From Candidatus Saccharimonadota bacterium (GTDB lineage Bacteria; Patescibacteriota; Saccharimonadia; Saccharimonadales; Saccharimonadaceae), in the NCBI GenBank assembly GCA_017404935.1, contig JAFRBI010000003.1:1-64000 (forward strand): a DNA stretch of 64,000 nucleotides, written 5' to 3'. Within the stretch, counting starts at the first letter, position 1. Each line of letters starts with the position of its first letter. Positions 24,246 to 32,923 of this stretch are shown piece after piece. The position numbers and the translations under genes are program-made. The notes under the pieces are model-generated. The model did no database searches. It saw only the letters and a list, made by a program, of their open reading frames with translations, and had not been told where the DNA came from.

Positions 24246-25832
24246 ATGAAGAGGTGTAAATATATTTTTGTGACAGGTGGCGTTCTTTCTGGTGTGGGCA
24301 AAGGTATCACGGCAGCTTCGATGGGGGCGATTCTTAAAGCCAAAGGTTACCGAGTAACAATGCAAAAATGCGATCCGTATCTCAATGTAGACGCAGGGCT
24401 TTTAAATCCGGTAGAACACGGTGAATGTTTTGTAACGCATGACGGTGTAGAAACAGATTTGGATCTTGGTCACTATGAAAGATTTTTGGATTTTGAAACT
24501 TCTAAATATTCGATTACACTTTCGGGTTCGATTTACAAAGAATTGATTGAGCGTGAGCGCGCTGGTGGTTTTCATGGAAAAACTGTGCAGCTGGTGCCAC
24601 ATTTTACTAATCTCGTGATTGAAAAAATCGAAAAAGCTTCGGCAAATTCTGATATTCATATTGTAGAAATTGGTGGGACAGTTGGTGATTATGAAGGGCT
24701 TCCATTTATTGAAGCAATTAGGCTTTTTGCAAATAAAGTAGGGCGAAGAAACTGTCTTTATCTTTCGGTGGTGTATGTGCCGTGGATTAATACGTCTAAA
24801 GAGCTCAAGACTAAGCCGGCGCAAAATGCGCTTAAAGATTTACGTGGTTTTGGGATTATTCCAGACATTGTATGCGTGAGAACCGAAAAGCCGTGCCCGC
24901 GCTCAATTTGCGAAAAGATTGCAGCGTTTTCGGGAATTTCTGGTGATGCAGTGGTAAATCTTCCTGATATTAATTCGGTTTATGATGTGCCATTTAATGT
25001 TTTAAAATCTGGCGTGCTTGAAATTTTGAATGATTTTGTGGGCGACGATTCAGATCCAGATATGAGTAAATGGGCAGATTTTTCGGCCTGGCGGGCAACT
25101 GATTTTGATAAAACTATTACTGTGGGGTTGGTGGCAAAATATGTAGGGAATGAAGATACTTATATTTGTGTGACAGAAGCTTTGAAGGCAGCAGCCGCGC
25201 ACAACAAAGTAAACTTAGATCTCAAATGGATTAATGCAGAAGATGCAACTGACAAAGATTTTGAGAGTGTAGATGGAGTTGTGGTGCCAGGTGGTTTTGG
25301 CGCGAGAGGCACAGAGGGTAAAATTGCCGCTGCAACTTATGCACTCAAAAACGACAAACCATATCTTGGTTTGTGCTTGGGTATGCAGGCGGCTTGTATT
25401 GCGGCGGCGAGAATGGGTGGAATAAAAAATGCAAATTCAGAAGAATTTGGTGCAACTGAAAAAGACAAAAATAATGTGATTTATATTATGGAAGGACAAA
25501 AAGGCAAAGAATCTACTGGTGGCACGATGCGGCTTGGTGATTACCCGGCAGTGCTCAAAAAGGGTACCAAAACTTACGATATCTATGGTAAAAAAGATGT
25601 AGTAGAAAGACATCGTCATCGTTATGAAGTAAATCAAAAATTCTTACCGCAAATCGAAAAAGGTGGACTTAAAGTATCAGGAACTTCGCCAGATGGTAAA
25701 TTGGTAGAGTTTGTAGAAGCGCCTGACAATAAATTCTTTGTAGCAACCCAAGCTCACCCAGAGTTTAAATCTAGACCGCTTGATGTGCATCCATTATTTA
25801 TGGAATTTATCAGAAGCATAAAAGATTTATGA
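24246..25832 (+). CDS. pyrG: CTP synthase
   Basis: Converts UTP to CTP using glutamine. 528 residues. The amidoligase domain has the P-loop VTGGVLSGVGKGITAAS and the GLLNPVEHGE region. The class I glutaminase domain has GLCLGMQAA (nucleophile Cys), then HRHRYEV and HPEFKSRP (His and Glu). TATAAT is 9 nt before ATG. Confidence 0.97.
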   Translation: MKRCKYIFVTGGVLSGVGKGITAASMGAILKAKGYRVTMQKCDPYLNVDAGLLNPVEHGECFVTHDGVETDLDLGHYERFLDFETSKYSITLSGSIYKELIERERAGGFHGKTVQLVPHFTNLVIEKIEKASANSDIHIVEIGGTVGDYEGLPFIEAIRLFANKVGRRNCLYLSVVYVPWINTSKELKTKPAQNALKDLRGFGIIPDIVCVRTEKPCPRSICEKIAAFSGISGDAVVNLPDINSVYDVPFNVLKSGVLEILNDFVGDDSDPDMSKWADFSAWRATDFDKTITVGLVAKYVGNEDTYICVTEALKAAAAHNKVNLDLKWINAEDATDKDFESVDGVVVPGGFGARGTEGKIAAATYALKNDKPYLGLCLGMQAACIAAARMGGIKNANSEEFGATEKDKNNVIYIMEGQKGKESTGGTMRLGDYPAVLKKGTKTYDIYGKKDVVERHRHRYEVNQKFLPQIEKGGLKVSGTSPDGKLVEFVEAPDNKFFVATQAHPEFKSRPLDVHPLFMEFIRSIKDL

Positions 25833-25844
25833 TATAATTAACCT

Positions 25845-27602
25845 ATGGATGAGAGGGAAATACAACAAAAGCGCCGCGACAATGAGGAGCAGGCGACTGA
25901 GCAACGCTCAAAAATTTTAGGTTTGCCGTATCTTGATGCGCGCGAATTTGAAGATACTATACCACTAGTAAAAGATTTACTAAGTATAGAACAAATGCAT
26001 AAAGATTTTATTTTGCCACTGGCCAAAGGTACTGGTGAAGAGCATTATCAATTTTTGGTAACTAGCCAAACACCAAAATCGGTGATTGATAAAATGCGTC
26101 AAGATTATCTTGACCAAGGCGAGAGGGCGGATTTCTTCTTGATTTCTGGGTCTGCATACAAAGTTTTGATGCTTCGTTATGATCCGCCTAAGGAAGTTCA
26201 TTATGACGATATTAAAATTGCTGGTGAGGGCGATTCCGAGACGATTGCTTCGGTTTCTCAAACTTTGGCTGGTGTTTCTACCGAGCAAGTTTTTGATTTC
26301 TTGATTGACCAAGCAGACAAACTCGGGGCATCCGATATTCACATTGAAAATCTTAGAAATGAAATTAGAATTAGAATGCGTGTGGATGGTTTGCTCCACC
26401 CAGTGGCTACGATCGACAAAGATAAATATCGTATCTTTATGGGCGAGCTTTCCTCTCGTGCCAATGTTTCTACAGCGTCTAATGAGCCACAGTCTGGGCA
26501 TATGCAAAAAGATATTACGAGAGATGGCGCAACGCACCTTCTCAATATCCGTGTAGAAACTATTCCAACTATGTATGGGCAGGATGCAGTGCTTCGTCTA
26601 TTTAACTTTGATGAGTCGCTTCTAAATCTTGATCTTCTTGGGCTTTCCAAAGAAGAACGTGCTGAAATTAACGAAGTGATTTCGCACCCACGTGGTTTGG
26701 TACTTATGGTAGGTCCTACGGGTTCTGGTAAATCTACCACGCTTTATTCGATGCTTAATGCACTCAATACTACCGATAGAAAAATCATCACATTGGAAGA
26801 CCCGATTGAGTATGGTATTACCGGTATTTCGCAGATTCCAATTCATACTAACGATGGTGGTTCGTTTGCAGATGGGCTAAGGTCTGTTCTTCGTTTGGAC
26901 CCTGATGTAGTAATGGTGGGTGAGATTCGTGATGCTGATACTGCCAAAACGGCAATTCAGGCATCTATTACTGGGCATTTGGTGCTTTCATCTTTCCATG
27001 CTAATTCCACTTCGGCAGCATTTTCTAGAATGATTGACCTTATTGGCGTAAACCCAATTTTCTCGTCTTCGATTCGTTTGGTAGTGGCACAGAGATTAGT
27101 ACGTAAACTTTCTAGCAATAAGAAGGCCCGCAAGGCTACCGAAGCTGAGGCACGTTATATTAAAAAGGTGCTTGCTGGTGTAAATCCAAAATGGCTAAAA
27201 GGTATCAAAGGTATTGATATTGATGATGAGCCAAAAGGCAAAAAGAAAACTCCAATATATACAGACGATGCAATGAAAGCTACTAAACTTGATAAAGCAG
27301 TAGAAGCATTTGATGATTGGGATGATGTAGAATATGATCTTGACCTTGATGATATTATACTTTACGATCCAGTACCATCTAAGGAAGATCCGTTTGGTTA
27401 TAGTGGTAGAACGGTGATTATGGAACAACTTGTAGTATCTGAAGATATTCAGGCATTTATTCGTGGTGATGTAGCGGATATTAATACTGATGCAATCGAA
27501 AAAGTAGCAAGAAAACATGGTATGCTTACCCTCGAACAAAAAGGAGTGCTGGCAGCACTCAGAGGGGAAACGACGCTTAGTGAAATCTCGCGTGTAATAT
27601 AA
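25845..27602 (+). CDS. pilB: Type IV pilus assembly / type II secretion ATPase (PilB/GspE)
   Basis: 585 residues. A MshEN-like N-terminal region is followed by the secretion ATPase core: Walker A GPTGSGKSTTL, the Asp box ITLEDPIEY, Walker B DPDVVMVGEIRD and the His box TGHLVLSSFHAN. An acidic insert at about 465-505 replaces the tetracysteine zinc motif seen in many PilB proteins. It powers pilus extension at the inner membrane. Leaderless-type promoter: TATAAT 6 nt before ATG. The stop is 2 nt before the left end of integrative element 2. Confidence 0.93.
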   Translation: MDEREIQQKRRDNEEQATEQRSKILGLPYLDAREFEDTIPLVKDLLSIEQMHKDFILPLAKGTGEEHYQFLVTSQTPKSVIDKMRQDYLDQGERADFFLISGSAYKVLMLRYDPPKEVHYDDIKIAGEGDSETIASVSQTLAGVSTEQVFDFLIDQADKLGASDIHIENLRNEIRIRMRVDGLLHPVATIDKDKYRIFMGELSSRANVSTASNEPQSGHMQKDITRDGATHLLNIRVETIPTMYGQDAVLRLFNFDESLLNLDLLGLSKEERAEINEVISHPRGLVLMVGPTGSGKSTTLYSMLNALNTTDRKIITLEDPIEYGITGISQIPIHTNDGGSFADGLRSVLRLDPDVVMVGEIRDADTAKTAIQASITGHLVLSSFHANSTSAAFSRMIDLIGVNPIFSSSIRLVVAQRLVRKLSSNKKARKATEAEARYIKKVLAGVNPKWLKGIKGIDIDDEPKGKKKTPIYTDDAMKATKLDKAVEAFDDWDDVEYDLDLDDIILYDPVPSKEDPFGYSGRTVIMEQLVVSEDIQAFIRGDVADINTDAIEKVARKHGMLTLEQKGVLAALRGETTLSEISRVI

Positions 27603-27604
27603 AA

Positions 27605-27613
27605 TATGGTAGA
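27605..27613 (+). repeat. Left attachment repeat (attL) of element 2
   Basis: TATGGTAGA is repeated exactly at 32830-32838 in the 3' end of tRNA-Arg(TCT), where the element 2 recombinase ends. Confidence 0.7.
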
Positions 27614-27971
27614 CCTTATCAATTCGAATTGGAACCGTATCATATCTGATATGTACCGAATTAAGGGCCTAACTACCGTATTGTATCATACAAACTACAT
27701 TCCTAATCGTAGTAGAACCAAGTAGTATTATTATAGTCACCCTGCTCCAAAGGGTTTTCCATCAGGGCCAGCTATCCCAAAGCAAGGCCCTGTGGTAAAC
27801 CCTTTGGGAGTTTAGTCAAAAAAAGAAAACCTCCAATCAAGTGGAGTCAGTTTAGGGCTGAACATCCGAGCGATAAGTCGCCAGTTAGGAAGTTTTCTAC
27901 CAAAGAAAGACCCAGGTGGGGCTGTGATTGCCGCCCCAGCAGGGTCTAATAAAATTATATCACTAATAATA
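27614..27971. other. Non-coding left flank of element 2 with a chain of hairpins
   Basis: No credible gene. Large imperfect palindrome at 27750-27812 (CTCCAAAGGGTTT...AAACCCTTTGGGAG, with CAGGGCC/GGCCCTG inside). Small hairpins at 27830-27846 (CCTCCA/TGGAG) and 27868-27885 (GCGA/TCGC). A strong stem AGACCC..GGGGC/GCCCC..GGGTCT at 27907-27946 is followed on the minus strand by TTTCTTT, so it may terminate the minus-strand operon. A short minus-strand frame through these hairpins is not considered a gene. Confidence 0.5.
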
Positions 27972-28874
27972 CTAATTCCCATCAAAACGCACAAATAAGC
28001 AATGTGGGTAATCAAATCTTTCTCTAGCCGTCACAAGAAAATCATAAACTTCATGGGATAGTTTAGCAATTCTTTTGTTGCCATTTTCTAACGCATGTTT
28101 TTCCACAAATGAGAAATCTTCCGCAACTGGGTAAATGGGCAAAATCACATGCCCATAATAATCAACCGTAGTTAAAAAAGGCAAATCATGACGAAAAACA
28201 GACTTTATTTTCTCGACTTGTTTTTTGCCTAATCCCGATATATCAGGCCGCATAAAATACTCAATATAATTGAATATCTCGGTTAATTTACGGCTCGGAA
28301 AACTATCGAGGTCGATTATTATATCATTATTGCTTGCACACCCATCGAACGTAATAAGCGACATCCACACCCCATCACAGCCCCATGCATATTTCGCTCC
28401 ATCGTCCACGATGACATCGTGTAAAACTACAATCCAACCTATCAAAAGCAACCCATTTTTTGACTCTATGCGAGTGCTGTTCGTGTCGTATAGGCCTTGA
28501 ACGGTGGCTGTTTCAATAGAACCAAGCCCGGCGCTATCGTTCTTCCCATAACAAGCAATAAAATCATAGACTTCACCACGCAAGCAGTGCAAAGCTGTTT
28601 TATATTTTTTCTTTTCAGCGTCCGTTGCAGGTTTATTTAGATTCGATACTCTCAGATATTTGTACTGAACTTTTCCAAATAGACTTAATTCTTTAGTATC
28701 CTCTTCATCACAATCTATAACAAGACAATACAAGTTATCCCTGGGCTCTATGTTGCAGTCAAGTTTATCACGCGATATAAATATGCCGGTAAAGGTTTTC
28801 CATGGTAATTTCTCACCGTTAATTACCCTAAAATGACAATTTCTCCCGTCTGGCAACTCTCCCTCTTGTATCAT
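27972..28874 (-). CDS. Hypothetical protein of element 2
   Basis: 300 residues, soluble, not recognised. It contains LYCLVIDCDEEDTKELSLFGKVQYKYLRVSNLNKPATDAEKKKYK, GLGSIETATVQGLYD, LISFDG-like LITFDGCASNND, and ISGLGKKQVEKIKSVF (possibly a short helix-hairpin-helix). TAAAAT lies 6 nt before ATG, so it may be transcribed separately as well as being last in the operon behind the G5 protein. Confidence 0.5.
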   Translation of the reverse strand: MIQEGELPDGRNCHFRVINGEKLPWKTFTGIFISRDKLDCNIEPRDNLYCLVIDCDEEDTKELSLFGKVQYKYLRVSNLNKPATDAEKKKYKTALHCLRGEVYDFIACYGKNDSAGLGSIETATVQGLYDTNSTRIESKNGLLLIGWIVVLHDVIVDDGAKYAWGCDGVWMSLITFDGCASNNDIIIDLDSFPSRKLTEIFNYIEYFMRPDISGLGKKQVEKIKSVFRHDLPFLTTVDYYGHVILPIYPVAEDFSFVEKHALENGNKRIAKLSHEVYDFLVTARERFDYPHCLFVRFDGN

Positions 28875-28890
28875 ATTATTATTTTATCAT

Positions 28891-29808
28891 TTAATAACCG
28901 TAGCCTCGCATACAATCACTATATGTTGATTCATAAGCAGACTGCGGAACTGTACTATATTGCGAACCACCAACGCCCATGGCACCTAATTGTCTTCTTG
29001 CGCTTTCTCTCGCTTGTTCGGCCCGAGCTTTGCAACTGCTTTCCGCCGCCGCTCTTGCTTGTCTTTCGGCTTCTTGCCTAGCTCTTTCTTCAGCAAATGG
29101 GTCACTATTAATTGTTGAGCTATTAAAAGGTTCGGTAGAAGTAGTGTTATCAGATGTGCTATTTCTAAGTTCTCTCTCATGTTCCGCAATTATCTCCATG
29201 GCTCTAACATAGGATTCGGACAATTTACCATCTCGCGTATATGCGTTAGCCGCAGGCGGGGTATCAGCAAGGCCAATCATTGTGCCTTGGCTATTCTTCG
29301 CACAATCATCCTCTGAGGAATGAGTAAAACCAACTTTAGGATTCTGGAATTGTTCATCAGTGTAATAACGATAGCCACCATCCGAACAAATCATGTATTG
29401 CCATTTTCTCGTCCCACGTCTTATAATTTCTTTGGTAGGCTCTTTGATTGTTTCAACGTTCACGATGTCGGTATTTCGTACCTCACCGGTTATTAACTTC
29501 TTCTTTTCTTCGGTATAAATCTTTTTAATTCCATCCTCGCCAGTCTGTTTAACTTTCTCCGTTCCAAGCTCGAGGCTGTTATCATCTTCATATTCAGTAT
29601 AAAAATAAATTGGCTCTTCACTTTCGATTATTTCTGTCCTAGTGATAGAATTATCTAATATTATGCCCAAACTAATAAGCACAATTACTGCCGCAACAGA
29701 ATAATAAATAATTAAGCCAACTTTTCGACGGGGATTTTGCTGGTTTTTGGCAGTTATCTTCTTTTGCTTAACTATCTTTCCGGTTTTCTTCTTTGATTCC
29801 TTACCCAT
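28891..29808 (-). CDS. Membrane-anchored G5-domain protein
   Basis: 305 residues. A lysine-rich N-terminus is followed by a single membrane helix (about 27-48), then a G5-type domain (YTEYEDDNSLELGTEKVKQTGEDGIKKIYTEEKK...GEVRNTDIVNVETIKEPTKEIIRRGTR). G5 domains are found on surface proteins that bind amino sugars or peptidoglycan. The C-terminus is a charged Ala/Arg/Glu coiled coil (AEERARQEAERQARAAAESSCKA cannot be assigned) and a Tyr-rich tail. Start MGKESKKK follows an AAAGGA site; upstream in-frame codons overlap the previous gene. Confidence 0.7.
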   Translation of the reverse strand: MGKESKKKTGKIVKQKKITAKNQQNPRRKVGLIIYYSVAAVIVLISLGIILDNSITRTEIIESEEPIYFYTEYEDDNSLELGTEKVKQTGEDGIKKIYTEEKKKLITGEVRNTDIVNVETIKEPTKEIIRRGTRKWQYMICSDGGYRYYTDEQFQNPKVGFTHSSEDDCAKNSQGTMIGLADTPPAANAYTRDGKLSESYVRAMEIIAEHERELRNSTSDNTTSTEPFNSSTINSDPFAEERARQEAERQARAAAESSCKARAEQARESARRQLGAMGVGGSQYSTVPQSAYESTYSDCMRGYGY

Positions 29809-29819
29809 ACAATATTCCT

Positions 29820-30008
29820 TTAAGACGTTAATAATATCCAAACCAAAAGAGCCACTCCAAAAACTAATATTGCTAACCACTTTCTTTTAAGAAGTTCGTA
29901 TCTTAACAAATCTTCTGACGTTTTGTATCCTTTTTTAGACAGAGAACCATCTTTTTTCTTGTACCTATATAAGCCATCTTCGCATTGTACTATCTTAAAG
30001 TGAAACAT
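29820..30008 (-). CDS. Small single-pass membrane protein, paralogue 3
   Basis: 62 residues: a short soluble part (FHFKIVQCEDGLYRYKKKDGSLSKKGYKTSEDLL) and a C-terminal membrane helix. It shares the layout with the two upstream genes: K/Y-rich strand, DG-Y, DG--SKK--K, basic patch, helix. No known family. It sits tightly packed in the operon. Confidence 0.55.
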   Translation of the reverse strand: MFHFKIVQCEDGLYRYKKKDGSLSKKGYKTSEDLLRYELLKRKWLAILVFGVALLVWILLTS

Positions 30009-30011
30009 ATT

Positions 30012-30227
30012 TTAAAGTCTCCCAAACATAAAAACCACGAGTGCGGCAATCAAAGACAATACGGCTAAAAAACAGCATACTTTTAAGCGAAATTTTACCG
30101 CAACCCAACCCGATAAATTCTCTAGTTTTTTAAATCTCTTTTTCGAAACATTACCATTTGCTAGCACCTCATGATAAAAGCCATCGTTGTCTTTTTTGTA
30201 GCTGAAACTCGTTTGTAGCATTACCAT
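30012..30227 (-). CDS. Small single-pass membrane protein, paralogue 2
   Basis: 71 residues from the ATG that aligns with its paralogues (MVMLQTSFSYKKDNDGFYHEVLANGNVSKKRFKKLENLSG) and a C-terminal membrane helix (CFLAVLSLIAALVVFMF). GGTGGTAGG before ATG may be its ribosome-binding site. It overlaps the stop of the upstream gene. Function unknown. Confidence 0.5.
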   Translation of the reverse strand: MVMLQTSFSYKKDNDGFYHEVLANGNVSKKRFKKLENLSGWVAVKFRLKVCCFLAVLSLIAALVVFMFGRL

Positions 30228-30228
30228 A

Positions 30229-30540
30229 TTACCTACCACCACTATTGATTAAAAAACCAACCAGCGAGACTGCTCCTGCAAATATTGCCATTACCGCCAT
30301 AATTTCCCAATCTCGAAGTTCTTTCATTGAGTGCATTGTATCTATAGCGCTTCTTTCTTTAGACCACTTGGTGCCCTTAATAAACCCGAAAAACCAATCT
30401 TTTCTGTATTGGAACATACCGTTTTTAGTCTGACGAACTGGGTATCTATAAGCTCTATTTTTAACTTCACCATTCTGTTTAATTTGGTAGCAATAGAAAT
30501 AATCATCCCCCTCAAATTTCTTTAATTTAAAATAAAGCAT
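30229..30540 (-). CDS. Small single-pass membrane protein, paralogue 1
   Basis: 103 residues: LYFKLKKFEGDDYFYCYQIKQNGEVKNRAYRYP..., an extended basic linker, and a C-terminal membrane helix (EIMAVMAIFAGAVSLVGFLI). It is the first gene behind structured RNA 3. The N-terminal module matches the two genes downstream, so this looks like a tandem expansion. Function unknown. Confidence 0.55.
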   Translation of the reverse strand: MLYFKLKKFEGDDYFYCYQIKQNGEVKNRAYRYPVRQTKNGMFQYRKDWFFGFIKGTKWSKERSAIDTMHSMKELRDWEIMAVMAIFAGAVSLVGFLINSGGR

Positions 30541-30584
30541 TTCTACTACTCCTCATATTATTGAATACAGGAGTCCTTAAATAA

Positions 30585-30725
30585 AAAGGACACCGTGCGA
30601 CGGTGTTCAGATTCGTTTTCCCGCAACAGGTTTTGCCCGATTGCTTGCACACGGTGCCCTTTTTTGAGCAAAACCGTGTCTTTACGGGCACTCCTATATT
30701 GGGAGCGTTTATATTGAATCTGAAC
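30585..30725 (-). ncRNA. Structured leader RNA 3 (GTTC/GAAC family, candidate)
   Basis: TATAAT on the minus strand (30737-30732) is exactly 6 nt before GTTCAGATTC (30725-30716), which pairs perfectly with GAATCTGAAC (30614-30605). Inside are hairpins CTCC/GGAG, GCCCG/CGGGC and GGTTTTGC/GCAAAACC. The tail ACACCGT-CGC-ACGGTGT then TCCTTTTT is a terminator. The internal GGGCACCGTG (30659-30650) can pair with the tail CACGGTGTCC (30597-30588), 10 bp with one G-U. It lies directly upstream of the minus-strand operon 30540-27972. Confidence 0.7.
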
Positions 30726-30737
30726 ATATTAATTATA

Positions 30738-31050
30738 TCATAATTTGTATCAAAAAGATAATGCGTACACGCACTAGAAACAAAAATATACAGGTCGGGT
30801 TAGATGTTCTGCAACAGAGGTGAACAGGTCGGGATTACCTAGAAACACTACAAAATAGTGAGAAATAAGTCTTAGCCATCTTAGATAAATAAAGATGGCG
30901 GTGGAAACTTCAATAATAGAGATAAACAGATGGCGGTTTGTTTTTTGACTACCTTACAAAAAGGTAAGTATTTTTTGAGTTTTACAGGGAAAAAAGGTAA
31001 GTATTTTTACATACTTGCACGTGGTGTCGATACAAAAATAAAATAGTATT
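30738..31050. promoter_or_regulatory. Non-coding control region of element 2 with paired direct repeats
   Basis: No gene. Three pairs of direct repeats: ACAGGTCGGG at 30790 and 30824, AGATGGCGGT at 30893 and 30928, and AAAAAGGTAAGTATTTTT at 30958 and 30991. Within each pair the spacing is 33-35 bp. GCCATCT (30875-30881) is an inverted copy of the second. They lie between divergent operons and could be operators, an origin or recombinase-directionality sites. Confidence 0.5.
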
Positions 31051-31269
31051 ATGGGAAACGAATATAAAAGGCCAGCAAAGAAAAAAGATGGCTTTTTGTG
31101 TTCTGACAAAATAATCATTTCTGTAAAAGAGGCCCGAAAACTATTAGGTAAAGATTGCTCCGACAAGCTATCAGACACCGACCTTTCTAGAATGATTGGC
31201 GTATTTTCTAAGCTAGCAAATAGCCTAGTCGATACAAATGCCGTTCCAAAATCCAAAGTGGTGTTATAA
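31051..31269 (+). CDS. Small protein upstream of recombinase
   Basis: 72 residues (MGNEYKRPAKKKDGF ... IISVKEARKLLGKDCSDKLSDTDLSRMIGVFSKLANSL). The S..EAR..LG......LSD.DL..MI pattern is helical and recurs, to my knowledge, in small genes next to recombinases in such genomes. It is similar in placement to the 51-residue protein of element 1. A role in recombination directionality or regulation is a guess. The recombinase promoter (TATAAT 31265) overlaps its 3' end. Confidence 0.5.
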   Translation: MGNEYKRPAKKKDGFLCSDKIIISVKEARKLLGKDCSDKLSDTDLSRMIGVFSKLANSLVDTNAVPKSKVVL

Positions 31270-31279
31270 TAGAATTATC

Positions 31280-32872
31280 ATGAATGATGGAATACGTAGA
31301 CTTGCCTACGGATATACTCGAGTATCAACCGACGAGCAAGTCCCCGGTGCCTCACTTGAAAATCAACGTTTAGCAATTCAAAGATACGCCGACGAAAATA
31401 ATATAGAAATAGTTGGTTGGTATACCGACCCGGGTTATTCTGCTAAAACCGCTAATCGTCCAGACCTTCAAAAAATGCTTAATGATATTTATATACGTAA
31501 AGGAGAGATTTCTTACGTAATTGTTTACAATGTTAGCCGTATTTCCAGAAATCTCGAATCTTTTAGTAAAGATATTGGCTACCGTATGGCTGGGTGCGGA
31601 GCGACTCTCCTTTCAACCCTAGAGGCCATAAATGACAAGCCAGAGGGTCGTTTAATGCTTAATATCGCTCTGTCCGTTCACCAATATGATAACGACGTTA
31701 AAGCTCAAACCGTGAGGGATAACATGACTCTCCTAGCAAAGCAGGGCTGGTGGATGTCACACCCACCATTAGGATTGAAATTAAAACACATTCTTATTGA
31801 TGGGATAACAACAAAAGACGGTAAGAAAAAATATCATAATACATTGGAAATCGACCATACGAATAACATAGGCGAAGACATCAGATTTTTACTTAATCGT
31901 TTTTCCGAGGGAGATATTAACATAGCTGATTTGTTAAGACTCGCTCAAAAAATGGGCGTAAAATCTAGAAATGGCAAACTCATTAAGTTTACAACATTAA
32001 ATAATATACTTCTTCAGTCTGCTTATGCTGGCTATAATTCTTCTCCAAAACTATTAAAGGGGGAACCAGCTAAACTTAAAGACTTCGATGGGATTATATC
32101 ATTAGAAACTTTTAATAGAAACCAAAAAATTCTAAAAGGTGATATGAGAGAATTAACTCCTAGCGATGACGCAATGTATCCACTAAAGAAAACTCTTATT
32201 TGTTCGAAATGCGGTAAGCCAATTCGTGCAAGTGCGCCTACAACGGGAAGTGGTAAAAAATCGCCGAGATACCATTGTTGCGAAAAAGGGCATGGCTCTA
32301 TCGGAGTAGCCGAAATGCACCAATTATTTGTGGATTACATCAAAGATATTACGCCCAATGATGGCACAGTCAAATTGTTCAAAGAAATAGTAAAAAGAAC
32401 AGCCGCCAAAAAACTAGGTGATACGAACAAAGAATTGGCAAAATGCCGAGAAGATATATCGATTATCGATTCTAAACTCAACAGTGCCTTAGACGCTCTT
32501 CTAGAGGGTAAAATCAGCCAAAATGAAAAGGCTAGATATACTGACGCTTTGATGTTTAAGCGAAACGAGCTAGACCAAAAAATACTAGAATTAGAGAAGA
32601 CACAACGCATTAGCGAGTCGACTATTGAATATGTATGCAACTTTATCACCAAGCCAGCCAAACTCTGGATGGATTCCGACCTCGAATCTCGCCAAGCGTT
32701 TCAAACTACCATGTTTCCAAATGGCCTACACTTTGATATAAAGGAGCGAAAATTTGGAACGGAAGATTTAGGCCCACTTTACTCTGTTATTTGCAACAAA
32801 AAAGAGTCAATTTCTGACTCTAATTCCAGTATGGTAGAGCCAGCTGGAATCGAACCAGCATCGCAGACTTAG
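31280..32872 (+). CDS. Large serine recombinase (integrase) of element 2
   Basis: 530 residues. The catalytic domain has LAYGYTRVSTDEQVPGASLENQ (nucleophile Ser in RVST) and YNVSRISRN. The recombinase domain is followed by a zinc ribbon CSKCGKPIRA...YHCCEKGHG and a coiled coil. TATAAT lies 9 nt before ATG 31280. The last codons (EPAGIEPASQT, stop at 32870-32872) are the antisense of the 3' part of tRNA-Arg(TCT), the same junction arrangement as element 1. Confidence 0.92.
   Translation: MNDGIRRLAYGYTRVSTDEQVPGASLENQRLAIQRYADENNIEIVGWYTDPGYSAKTANRPDLQKMLNDIYIRKGEISYVIVYNVSRISRNLESFSKDIGYRMAGCGATLLSTLEAINDKPEGRLMLNIALSVHQYDNDVKAQTVRDNMTLLAKQGWWMSHPPLGLKLKHILIDGITTKDGKKKYHNTLEIDHTNNIGEDIRFLLNRFSEGDINIADLLRLAQKMGVKSRNGKLIKFTTLNNILLQSAYAGYNSSPKLLKGEPAKLKDFDGIISLETFNRNQKILKGDMRELTPSDDAMYPLKKTLICSKCGKPIRASAPTTGSGKKSPRYHCCEKGHGSIGVAEMHQLFVDYIKDITPNDGTVKLFKEIVKRTAAKKLGDTNKELAKCREDISIIDSKLNSALDALLEGKISQNEKARYTDALMFKRNELDQKILELEKTQRISESTIEYVCNFITKPAKLWMDSDLESRQAFQTTMFPNGLHFDIKERKFGTEDLGPLYSVICNKKESISDSNSSMVEPAGIEPASQT
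32830..32838 (+). repeat. Right attachment repeat (attR) of element 2
   Basis: TATGGTAGA, identical to 27605-27613, covers the CCA end of tRNA-Arg(TCT). It bounds an element of about 5.2 kb. Confidence 0.7.
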
Positions 32873-32906
32873 AGGGTCTGGGTCCTATCCGTTGAACGAT
32901 GGCTCC
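32832..32906 (-). tRNA. tRNA-Arg(TCT); integration site of element 2
   Basis: A 75-nt cloverleaf with encoded CCA. Acceptor GGAGCCA pairs with TGGCTCT. The anticodon stem CAGAC/GTCTG has loop CCTCTAA giving TCT for codon AGA. The recombinase frame overlaps its 3' 41 nt. Confidence 0.93.
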
Positions 32907-32923
32907 ACACTATATATTATACA

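Noticed and set aside
27812-28015. Minus-strand frame of 67 residues
   Set aside because: It runs through a chain of hairpins and overlaps the 3' end of a longer gene; it looks like structured DNA read by chance.
30790-31008. Degenerate CRISPR repeats
   Set aside because: The repeats differ from pair to pair, so they are not copies of one repeat.
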